Of a stretch of 64,000 nucleotides of DNA, positions 17,524-27,100 are shown piece after piece. Location: NCBI RefSeq assembly GCF_050633125.1, contig NZ_JBOEFX010000069.1, forward strand, positions 49,994 to 113,993. Direction: 5' to 3'. The notes under the pieces are model-generated. The model saw only the letters and a list, made by a program, of their open reading frames with translations, was not told the origin of the DNA and did not search any database. Origin of the DNA: Lewinella sp050633125. GTDB taxonomy: Bacteria; Bacteroidota; Bacteroidia; Chitinophagales; Saprospiraceae. Positions within the stretch are counted from its first letter, which is position 1; each line of letters opens with the position of its first letter. A program made the position numbers and the translations under genes.

Positions 17524-18258
17524 ATGAAGTTAGATCAAAAAGTGGCGATCGTAACAGGTTCGTCAAAAGGAATAGGCAAAGAGGTTGCCCTACTTCTGGC
17601 AAAAGAAGGGGCGAAGGTCGTCGTCAATCATTCCAATAGTGAAGAGGAGGCCGAGACTACTGTTGATACTATTATTAAAAACGGAGGAACAGCCTTTTCT
17701 GTTAAAGCTGACGTAAGCAAAAAGAATGAAGTGACCCGCTTGTTTGATGAAACCATAGAACGCTACGGAAAGGTAGATGTGTTGGTTAACAATGCGGGCA
17801 TCATGATTTCCAAACTATTAAAAGATAATACCCAGGAAGATTTCTCTCGGCAATTTGATGTCAATGTAAGGGGGATTTTTAATACCCTTCAAGAGGCATA
17901 TTATAAATTATCGGATAATGGAAATATCATAAATTTTTCCTCGAGTACAGCTAAATTAATGTTCCCTACTTATGCGCTTTATTCTGCTTCTAAGGCAGCC
18001 GTAGAGCAGATGACTCGGGTGTTCTCAAAAGAAATTGGTAGAGGAATCTCCGTAAATGCAATTGCTCCAGGAGCAACAGAAACGGAACTATTCTTAAATG
18101 GAAAATCCCAAGAGTTTATAGCCAAACTCAGTGCTATGAATGCTTTTAACAGGCTAGCTAAGCCTATTGATATTGCAAGAGTTGTATTGTTTTTGGCAAG
18201 TAGTGATTCTAAATGGATTTCAGGCCAGATCATAGGCGCAAATGGAGCATTGGTCTAA
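17524..18258 (+). CDS. Short-chain dehydrogenase/reductase (SDR)
   Basis: This is a classical SDR of about 244 residues. The cofactor motif 'TGSSKGIG' is at 11-18, 'NNAG' follows the fourth strand ('VDVLVNNAGIM'), the catalytic Ser lies in 'INFSSSTAK' and the active-site pair is 'YSASK'. The C-terminus ('LASSDSKWISGQIIGANGALV') is typical of FabG-like enzymes. It reduces or oxidises a small carbonyl or alcohol with NAD(P); the substrate is not evident. The start ATG at 17524 was preferred to an upstream TTG at 17512. It is probably controlled by the adjacent TetR through the operator 36 bases upstream. Confidence 0.93.
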   Translation: MKLDQKVAIVTGSSKGIGKEVALLLAKEGAKVVVNHSNSEEEAETTVDTIIKNGGTAFSVKADVSKKNEVTRLFDETIERYGKVDVLVNNAGIMISKLLKDNTQEDFSRQFDVNVRGIFNTLQEAYYKLSDNGNIINFSSSTAKLMFPTYALYSASKAAVEQMTRVFSKEIGRGISVNAIAPGATETELFLNGKSQEFIAKLSAMNAFNRLAKPIDIARVVLFLASSDSKWISGQIIGANGALV

Positions 18259-18296
18259 TTGTATTGATTTGACAATCATTGTTTTATAAATAAAAA

Positions 18297-19127
18297 ATGG
18301 AAATGAATTTTAAATTTTTAACGGTCATCCTCTTAAGCTGTTTGTTCGTTGCTTGCAGCAATAATCATCCAGCGGAATCCCCATCATCAGAAGATGCGGC
18401 TTTCATGTTTCAAGACAAGGGACAGCAGTTGGTGAATAATATGGTACAAAAAGTCGGTGATTATCGCGCCCTTCTGGAGAAGAAGGATGTAATATATACT
18501 TACACCTACCAAACGCCAGATGGCAAAACAGATCAGACTACCGAGAAGTACATCTTTGATGGAGAGTTGTCTTATGGGGCTTACCATCAACATGATCGAA
18601 CTTTCCCTCAACTCGAAGGATTAATTGAGCAGGGTTATGATGGAGAAGAATACTGGCTCAAGCACAACGGAGAAGTATTAAATGATGAAGATATGCTGAA
18701 GCGGGTCGCCTTTAACAGACCCACCAACTTCTACTGGTTCACCATGATGCAAAAGTTGTTGGACCCAGGCTTAAACTACGAATACCTTGGCGAGAAAAAT
18801 ATTGAAGGTAAAGATTATGATATCGTAAAAATCACGTTTAATTCAGAAGATGATAAGCCGACGGATATTTACCAGCTTTATATCAATAAAGAGACCTCCT
18901 TGGTAGACCAGTTTCTTTTTACCGTAGCTGATTTTGGTAAAATGGAAATCCCCAATCTAATGACGCTTAAGTATGAAGAGATAGACGGCTTGATGATACC
19001 AACAGAACGGCTTTACAAAAAATCCACCTGGGATGCAGATGTAAGTGAAGCTCCTTGGATTAAAGTCAACTGGTCAGCTATAAAGTTCAATAATAACTTA
19101 ACAAAGGAAGACTTTAAAAAAAGTTAA
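18297..19127 (+). CDS. Lipoprotein of unknown function (LolA-like beta-sheet pattern)
   Basis: This 276-residue protein has a lipoprotein signal ('LLSCLFVACS', Cys about 21). The mature part is mainly beta with a YTYTYQ strand ('DVIYTYTYQTPDGKTDQTTE'), a central 'LEYLGEKNIEGKDYDIVKITF'-like region split by turns, and 'YQLYINKETSLVDQFLFTV'. This resembles outer-membrane lipoprotein-sorting-like folds that bind lipids, but the family call is only by pattern. It follows the SDR gene by 38 bases and may be co-transcribed with it. Its 3' end overlaps the convergent gene by 14 bases. Confidence 0.7.
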   Translation: MEMNFKFLTVILLSCLFVACSNNHPAESPSSEDAAFMFQDKGQQLVNNMVQKVGDYRALLEKKDVIYTYTYQTPDGKTDQTTEKYIFDGELSYGAYHQHDRTFPQLEGLIEQGYDGEEYWLKHNGEVLNDEDMLKRVAFNRPTNFYWFTMMQKLLDPGLNYEYLGEKNIEGKDYDIVKITFNSEDDKPTDIYQLYINKETSLVDQFLFTVADFGKMEIPNLMTLKYEEIDGLMIPTERLYKKSTWDADVSEAPWIKVNWSAIKFNNNLTKEDFKKS

Positions 19128-20379
19128 GCACCCACGAATCCCTCGATCCCCCACCTAAATAAAAAGTGTCATCGGTTATCAATAGCTGGTGAGGGTCACT
19201 AAAAGCACCATGCTTGCTCCAAATGCTTTCAATAGAAAGGTCTTCATTGAAATGGAAAAGAGCAAACGTCTGCCCCTTGTTGTAGTAGCGTTGGTAAGTC
19301 CAGAGGCCAAGCGTAGGTGACCAGGCCAATTGCAGGGAAAGGCCGGTGCTGGTATTGTTAAAACGACTGGTTTGGAGCAACTCGAAATTGGTATCTAATT
19401 GCCCAATAATGTTAAAGTTAGCTCTTTGACCATAAGGGCTTTTTAAGTCTTCAGCATTGGTAAGAAAATAAATGTGGCCCTGTTCATCTTCGGTGATGTC
19501 CAGGGCTACATCGTTGTAGGGGCTTTCTATTTGGCAGTATTGTAAGACTTGGTATTGATCGTCCAACTCAATGGCCACGCTGCTGCTGTAGGTTTCACTC
19601 TTTACATATTTGAGTTGCTTGCCAATAGCCAGGACATGACCGTTTTTGCGGAAACTAAAAGAAGTAGGGGAGAACGTATGGTTGAAATACAGCATCTTCC
19701 GGTCTTTGATAACTCCAGCCGGGGTAAGCACATCAAAACCGACCTCTTTGTACATTTGCGCAAAGAGTACAGCATTGCCTTCAGGGTCTACTTGTAAAAG
19801 GCGGGTGCCAGAAGTGCCGTAGCGCTGGCCAAGGTTGGTTTCCCATTGCAAATTACCCAGCGTATCGACCTGCGCAATGAACATGTTCCTATCACTGGAT
19901 CCCGTATGTTTTTCGTAAGCAAGGTAGAAGAAAGCTTCACCGGCGGCAACACTTACCAAGATGATTCCCTTGGTATTTGTAATGACAAGCTTCCCGGACG
20001 GGGTGCCACTTAGGTCGAGGATGTCAAGATATAATCGGCTCTCACTAGCGTACCCGTCAGTATAGATCGTCTCCACACCGGCCAGGCCAATATGTTGGCT
20101 GTTTTTCGCTATTCTCCCTTGACTATAGTTAGGGAATTGCTTCTCCCAGTGAATGCTGCTATCTGCGTCGAGCCATTTTACCTCGGCCTCTTGCCAGGTT
20201 TGAAAAGTGGTGTCAATGGTGTAGATTTTCTCTCCTTTAGCAGACTGTTGAGGTACTCCTGGCTCAGGTGGTGGAGCCGGAACTGCGTAGTTGCGAAATA
20301 CCTGCGCATTCCCACTTATAGAAAGTAGACAGCCGAGCAGCAAGAACACACAAAAAGAAAGAGGACGATAAAAGATCAT
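19114..20379 (-). CDS. Secreted protein of unknown function, propeller-like
   Basis: This 421-residue protein has a signal peptide ('FCVFLLLGCLLSISGNAQ'). The rest is beta-rich with repeated strand patterns such as 'LGNLQWETNLGQRYG', 'GHVLAIGKQLKY' and 'GHIYFLTNAEDL', suggestive of a beta-propeller of the kind that reports values along a narrative of strands. I recognise no family. No sorting domain is visible at the C-terminus ('DSWVLNFF'), so it may stay periplasmic. A TAnnTTTG element lies just upstream on its strand. Confidence 0.7.
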   Translation of the reverse strand: MIFYRPLSFCVFLLLGCLLSISGNAQVFRNYAVPAPPPEPGVPQQSAKGEKIYTIDTTFQTWQEAEVKWLDADSSIHWEKQFPNYSQGRIAKNSQHIGLAGVETIYTDGYASESRLYLDILDLSGTPSGKLVITNTKGIILVSVAAGEAFFYLAYEKHTGSSDRNMFIAQVDTLGNLQWETNLGQRYGTSGTRLLQVDPEGNAVLFAQMYKEVGFDVLTPAGVIKDRKMLYFNHTFSPTSFSFRKNGHVLAIGKQLKYVKSETYSSSVAIELDDQYQVLQYCQIESPYNDVALDITEDEQGHIYFLTNAEDLKSPYGQRANFNIIGQLDTNFELLQTSRFNNTSTGLSLQLAWSPTLGLWTYQRYYNKGQTFALFHFNEDLSIESIWSKHGAFSDPHQLLITDDTFYLGGGSRDSWVLNFF

Positions 20380-20396
20380 GGCAATTTTGCTTTGCG

Positions 20397-20404
20397 CAAA
20401 GATA
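20397..20404 (-). promoter_or_regulatory. -7 promoter element for the 19114-20379 gene
   Basis: TATCTTTG on the minus strand, 17 bases before the start codon. This predicts a leader of about 10 bases. No clear -33 element is seen. Confidence 0.45.
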
Positions 20405-20601
20405 AGCGCTGAATGCTGCCCCGTATAAATTTTGAGCCACCCTAATGCATCAAATGTTATACGCTGCTTGGTATTTTATACAATTTGCCGATTTTTTTAT
20501 AACCCCCGGCAGAGGGTTTGCTGCACTTTTGCTATAGAAAGAACGCTGGCCAAACGGCGATCTCAACAATTTTATAATCATTCATTTCAAAAAGCAAAAT
20601 T

Positions 20602-20787
20602 ATGCAGTTCAAAAGAATTATACTCTTCCTTTTTACATTTATCTGTTGGTATCTAGGCAGTGCACAAATCGTACTGACTGCAGAAACGAACGCTCCTCAG
20701 GCAGGACTCGATTCTATATACATTGCCGATGGAGCAACCTTTGAGCTCCCCGAAGCAGGGGAAAAGACTAATGGATGGGCTCAATGC
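20602..20787 (+). pseudogene. 5' remnant of a secreted-protein gene, truncated by a GC-rich repeat
   Basis: About 60 residues are intact: a signal peptide ('RIILFLFTFICWYLGSAQ') followed by 'IVLTAETNAPQAGLDSIYIA' and 'DGATFELPEAGEKT'. This looks like the start of a larger T9SS-type exported protein. The reading frame then runs straight into a GC-rich intergenic repeat (from about 20789), where the translation becomes Arg/Leu/Pro-rich and non-protein-like before stopping at 20895. No continuation of the gene appears downstream. I read it as a gene broken by repeat-associated deletion. Confidence 0.65.
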
Positions 20788-20788
20788 T

Positions 20789-20898
20789 ATTTTGGGCGCT
20801 CCCCTTCGCTAGCGCTCCGGGGCGGGCTGTCCACCACTCGCTGTTCGCTCGGCCCTTACGGGCTGCCCTTGAACGGGCCTGGTTACCATCCCTAGCGC
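20789..20898. repeat. GC-rich intergenic repeat, copy A
   Basis: It begins TTTTGGGCGCTCCCC, has a GC-rich middle of short hairpins (GCGCTCC, CGGGCTGTCC, CTTACGGGCTG) and ends GGTTACCATCCCT. Related blocks lie at 39999-40110 and 58999-59169. Intergenic blocks of this general design are common in Bacteroidota genomes, from memory. Confidence 0.6.
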
Positions 20899-21002
20899 AT
20901 ACTGCCAAGACAAAATTTCTGTCATCCATTTGGACGGAGGCATCCGAAGGATGGAGGCGGGCGTCCTTGGTACCACTCGGGGTTGTGTAAAAAGCTCACG
21001 CT

Positions 21003-21053
21003 CCTCTTAGTCTCCAGACTAAGGGGCTATATCTCGCTGGTTTCCCGACCAGC
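21003..21053. repeat. Two-hairpin repeat, copy 2
   Basis: Hairpin 1 has CTTAGTCT paired with AGACTAAG (21006-21023), extended by C-G pairs to 21003-21026. Hairpin 2 is GCTGGT...ACCAGC (21036-21053). The order, the separation of about 10 bases (CTATATCTC) and the words CTTAGT and CTGGT match copy 1 at 14061-14110. It sits directly downstream of the adhesin terminator. Confidence 0.65.
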
Positions 21054-21061
21054 ATCTAGCC

Positions 21062-21099
21062 AAAAAAAAATCCCGAATGTCAGTTAAGGCATTCGGGAT
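21062..21099 (-). terminator. Rho-independent terminator of the PKD adhesin gene
   Basis: On the minus strand a perfect 10-bp stem (21090-21099 with 21070-21079, ATCCCGAATG/CATTCGGGAT) is followed by nine T. It lies 25 bases after the adhesin stop codon. Confidence 0.9.
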
Positions 21100-21123
21100 A
21101 AAGAAGCAATGTTTACCAACCTC

Positions 21124-24100
21124 TTAACGCATCAGCATCACATCACCTTTAATGATTTCTACTTCACCGTCGATAAACTCTACTTCCAGGAAGTAAACGA
21201 AGACGGCGGCGTTTTGTACTTGCCCACGGAAACGACCATCCCACCCTTCGGAAGGATTGTTGGGCAGGAAGTCGAAGTTTTCAAATACGGCTTCTCCCCA
21301 ACGATTGAAAATCATGAAGGATTTGATCTCCTTCACTTCATTACCTCCGAAAGGATAAAGTACATCATTGGTCTCATCACCATCAGGTGAGAAGGCCGTT
21401 GGTACAAATACCGGGCGAGTCTTGCGTACAATCACAGTCATGTTGTCGCTGTCGCTACAGCCATTGATATCGGTGATCGTCACACTGTAGGTCATCGTCT
21501 GATCAGGACTTACGGTTACGGCATTTTCTCCATTCACGCCAATGCTATCTGGTTGCCAAACAATGGTGTCAATCAGAATACTTGGGTCGTAGAGCGCCTG
21601 TAGCGTAATAGATTCCCCGAGCTGGATTTCGTTGCCGTTATTTTCCAAACTGGTCACGAGTTCCACGGCCACTTCTGTAGGCTCTAGCAGCATGATCGAT
21701 AATTCCGTAAAGCAACCATTAATATCTGTAATGGTCAGGGTGTATTCTGCACCGCTGAGGTTGCCAAAGAACGGATTGGTCGTCGGTGTGCCGTTGTTGA
21801 GGCTGTAAGCGTAAGGTGGCGTACCACCAGCAACATTGTTGATCACAATAGCGCCGTCAGCAGACTGGAAACAACTCACTTCACTGATGCTTACATCGGC
21901 GACCGGTACGTCAAAGTCACTAAGTACTTCAACTTGGTCAACAGCCGTACAGCCGGCAGCATTCGTAACTTCCAGGGTATAGATACCAGGAGCACTGACG
22001 TCGATGAGTTCCGCTGTTGGGTCCATAATCATTGCGTCCGGGTTATCACTTGTCCAGTTGTAAGAAACGCCTGTTGAGGAGTTGCCGCCCAATACGACTG
22101 CACCCATATTACAGGTCAGCGTTTGATCGAGGCCTGCATCAGCAGTTGGTGTTTCATTGATGGTGAAACTAACCGTTGAGCTGGCATCAGGACAAGCGCC
22201 TCCGTCTACGGTATAGACAAAGGTATAAGTACCTGAATTCTGGCCAAGGGCATTAAAGGTGCCCGCTGCTGACTGAAAGGCTCCACCCGTACTTAGTGGG
22301 TTGGAGGTTTCGGTCCATACGCCCCCTGCGTCAGCACCGACTAGCGCTGCATCAAGGTCAATGGTCGTTGCATCATCCGGACATACTGGGTCAACAGTTG
22401 CATTTGCACCTGCATTCACTGGCGCATCAACGGCAACCGTCCAGGTAGCAGCCACCGGGTAGATACAGTTGGTGTTGACTTCGTCAGCAACCTGAGTAAT
22501 GACTACCGTCGTTTCGGCGGTCAATCCGGTCAATGAAATTTGATCACCATCATTGACATTCGTCAATTGAGCAGGTACGTCATTGACGGTGTAATCGATC
22601 GTCAGTGGTGTTCCTTGCCCACCAGAATAGCTGATCGTGAAGGCAGCGTCCTCGCCTGAGCAGATCACATCTGGTCCGGTAAGGCCTATCGTCACCGGTT
22701 GACAAGTAAGAGCGGTACAGGTGCCGGTAGCAACGCTTGTACCACAAACAGTATTACCACTTGCGGTTACTTCAATGATTACTTCTTCGCCATCAACAAT
22801 GCCGTCCACAAGGTAGGTATTGCCATTTTGCGTACCAACAGGGCCCTGTATTACCACGACGGTGTAAGTATCCGCCCCTGCAACGTCGTCCCAACTAAAG
22901 GTGACACTGCTGGTGGTAGCATCTGCACAACTGATGACAACCGGAGCAATTACATCTTGTACTTCTACACTTTGCATAGCGGTATTGCCCGTACAGTCAT
23001 TATCGGTAATGGTCAGGGTGATGTCTTTCGTCCCTGGTGTAGCCCAGTTGATTTCGTAAGGGCCTGCGCCGGTACCACTGATAATGGTTCCGCCAGCAAA
23101 ATCCCAGTCGTACATGGCTGCTCCGCTAGCTGTTCCAGTGAAGGTAATGGTACTGTTTCCTGTGATACAAATCGGGCTGGTCACCGTAAAGTCGGCTACT
23201 GGAACCGGATTTACTACCACCGTATAAGTGGTGTCGTAGAAACAACCTGTTTGTTCGTAAGATAGTGTTACCAGATTGTCGCCAATATTGGCACTCGCTG
23301 GATCAAACGTTCCGTTGGGGGCAACAATACCATCTCCAGACCAGGTGATCATACCTGTGACATTTCCTCCCGTAATGACGGGACTCAGCATTTGGTTACC
23401 TGCATCTGCACAGAAAGGCCCGTAAGTGTCGGGACCAAAGAAGCGATCGATACAAGCCTCCGAAGCACAGGTTTGTGTACTGCTGATGCCGCCACAAATA
23501 CTGTTTGTGATAACCACCACTTCAATGGTGACCTCATCCTCCGGCATCAAGTTACTGAAGGTGTACGTCCGGTTGGGGATATCTGCGGTTTCCGTTGCTC
23601 CGGCTGGTGCTGCAATTACGTTAACCTGGTAATCGGTAGCACCTGCTACAGCATTCCAGCTAAAGGTAATAGAGGTGTTGTCACTATCGCAGTTGATAAT
23701 CGGTGCAATCAATGAATCTATCACTTCCACACTTAGTGAGAATGGATCAGATGGACAGCCATTTTCGGTAACGGTAAGGCTTATGGTAGGGTTGCCACCA
23801 TCAGGCCAACTGATTTCGTAAGGCCCGGCATCTGCACCAGAAATGATGGTTCCACCATCAAACATCCAGTTGTAGTTGGCTGCTGGGTCGGCTCCTCCCG
23901 TATAAGTGACGATGCTGATATCGTCTTCACATACTGGTCCGGTAGCATTGAAGGAAGCGTCTGGTTGCGCATTTACAACAATGGTAGTCGTGTCAGCATA
24001 GAAACAGCTCGTTTCTTCGTAAGTCGCGATGATGTCGAAGCTGCCAGCACCTGTTGCTGTAGGATCAAAGGTTCCCGCTATGGGGTCTGTGATACCTGTG

Positions 24101-27100
24101 CCCATCCAGCTGAGTGTGCCACTGGTGTTACCTGTGAGGGTCGCTACCAGGTCGAGGCTGGTGGTATTAGCGTCGAGACAAATAGGTGCGACATCCGTAA
24201 TGTCAACGGTAATGTCAGGGCAGTTTTCCAATGCACAATTTCCTTGGAAACTGATGTTTGGACAAGCAGTGCCGCTGATAGCCGTTACTTCAATGGTGAC
24301 GGTTTGCCCTGGGGTTAATCCGGCAACGGTGAACGTCTGCGCAGGATCGCCGCCGGTAGCAAAGGCATTGCCAGGAGCGTCGATGATACTCACGGTATAA
24401 TCGGTAGCTCCCGCAACAGCAGGCCAAGTGAAGATGATAGAGTCACCCGTAACATCACAAGCAATCATTGGCGCAATCAGCTCAGGGGCTACCGTTACTG
24501 TTTGCGTAAAGGTGCCGCTTTGGCAACCATTTTCTGTTACGGTAAGTGAAATGGTCTTGTCTCCATCGGTAGGCCAAGTGACCGAGTGTGGTCCTTGCCC
24601 TGTTCCCGGAACGGCGGTACCGCCATCAAAGTCCCAAACATAGGTGGCACTCATGGCTGCGTCGCCAGTATAAAGAATATTGCTGCTGCCACTAACACAT
24701 ACCGGGCTGCTGGCAGTAAAGTCAGCAGTAGGGATAGCATTGATTTGAATGACAATATCATCGACATAATCACAGCCAGCTTCGCGGTAGTTTACAGTCA
24801 CTGCTGCTGGGCCAACGCCTGCCATAGTAGGGGAGAAGGTACCTGCTGCCATATCGGTAATTCCATCGCCAGACCAGGTGAAGACACCATCACCAGCACC
24901 GCCAGCAATAGTTGCCGTAAGGTCGAAAGAAGGCATCCCTGTTGTTAAACAAATAGGAGCCACCGCATCGATATCTACAGTGATCGCTGGACAGTCTTGG
25001 GCTTGACAACTAAAGGTGTTACTACTGTTACCACAAGGGCCGTTGCCCAATGCGATGACTTCGATCTCAACAACATCACCAGCCATAAGGCCTGTAACTG
25101 TAAAGGTGCGGTTGGGTTCATCGAGTGCCGTCATTGCTCCACCTGGAGCATTGATTACGTTAACTTGGTAGCCCGTGGCACCCACAATAGCATTCCAACT
25201 AAAGACAATCTGTGTCGTATTAGGACTACAGTTGATCACGGGAGCAGCCATAGGCTCCTCTACGGTAATGTTCTGACTGCCGCTGGCACTGGTACAGCCA
25301 TTTTCGCTTACTGTCAGCGTAACCGTTTTCGGACCACCAACTGCCCAATTGACCGTGTGAGGCCCTTGGCCGGTACCTGGTGTTGCTACGCCGCCGTTGA
25401 AATTCCACGAATAGGTAGCACCTGGGCTTGCGTTGCCGGTATAGGTTACGGTAGCGTCCTCGCCGATGCATATATTCGCCGGAGCAATCGTAAAGGTAGA
25501 GGTAGGTGTATCGAATACGTTGATGGTCGTCGTTTCCGAAGCCATACAGTTGTCCTCCATGTAAGTGACGGTAATCACTTGAGGGCCGGCAGTGGTTGGC
25601 GTAAATTGATCGCCTACTACATTGGGGCCGCTCCAGGTGAAGGTGCCGCCACCTGCTCCACCAGTGGCAGTGGCCATAAGCGTAACTGGGGTGTTCATCC
25701 CATTGAGGCAGATATCCGCAACTGGTGTAATATTGATATTGAAGTTAGGACAGTTTGCAGCAGTACAAGTAACCTCGGTAGAGGTTGTAGGGCCACAAAC
25801 ATTATTGGTGTTGGCTGTCACGGAAATGGTAACAGCTTGCCCAGGGGCGAGGTTACTCACGGTATAAGTAGTCCCATTGAGTACACCTGCTGGCCCGGTA
25901 ACATCAGTGACCGTGTAAGAGGTTGCTCCTGCAACTGCTGACCAGTTGAAGACGACAGAGGACGTCGTACTGGTTCCACAGGTTACAATCGGCGTAGCAA
26001 TAGGAGCTACGACACTGATACTTTGGCTGACCTGTGTTGAGGTACACCCATTCTCCATTACCGTCAAGGTAATCGTTTTGGTGCCGCCTGTGGGCCAAGT
26101 AACCGTATGAGGTCCCTGTCCCGTTCCTGGCATCGCATCTCCTCCTGCAAAGTTCCATGTGTAGGTAGCTGCAGCGCTTGCGTTGCCGGTGTAAGTAACG
26201 GTTACCGGGGTATTGACACAGATAGGCCCCGGACTACTAACGGTAAAGTTGGCAGTAGGAGTCGCATTGATGACAATATCTTCGGTGTCAGTGTATTCGC
26301 AAGTTCCATCGGAGTAACGGATAGTTATGGTATGCGTACCAACGCCAGCACCTGTAGGACTGAATTCTCCAGTCGTAGTGTTGACATTGTTGCCTTCCCA
26401 TGTAATGGTGCCTGCGTTACTTTCTGAAGTGTAGGTAAGGAAAATATTAGGCGTCGTTCCTGTCAAACAGATTGGAGCTACCGGGTCAATATCCAATTGG
26501 AAAGCAGGACAAGACAACGTGCTACAGGTAAACGTGGCAGGTGCTACCGGACACAAGTCTGTACCAATTGCTTGTACGGTAATCGTTACGTCAGTATTAG
26601 AACTAAAGCCAGTGGCTGTAAACGTAGGAGAGAATACGGTAAATACATCACCAGTGTTCTGTACCGTTACTTCATATTCTGTAGCCCCTGGGATATCATT
26701 CCAAACAAATTCAACAGTCGTTGAGGTACTAATGCCACAGATGATAACAGGTGGAGCCGGTGGTTGCTCAACACCAATCTGTGCTGTAACATCAAAGGCC
26801 GTACACCCTTCTGAATTGGTAACATCAGCGATGATCGTCATCGCATCATCAACGGTGACGGTGATTGGGTTTTGATTGTTTGGCCCTGCACCGTTCCAGT
26901 CGATACTACTGATAGGATCATTGGATACTGCTGTAACGGTAACCATCTCACCAGCACACACTTGATCGTCGCTTAATTCGAGCGTTACCTCTGGTGGAGG
27001 AACGATTTCAACGTCAATACTGCCGATTTCCTGACAACCATTAGCATCTGTTCCAATGACTTCGTAAGTAAAGAAACCTGGAGCAGGGTCGATAAGTACG

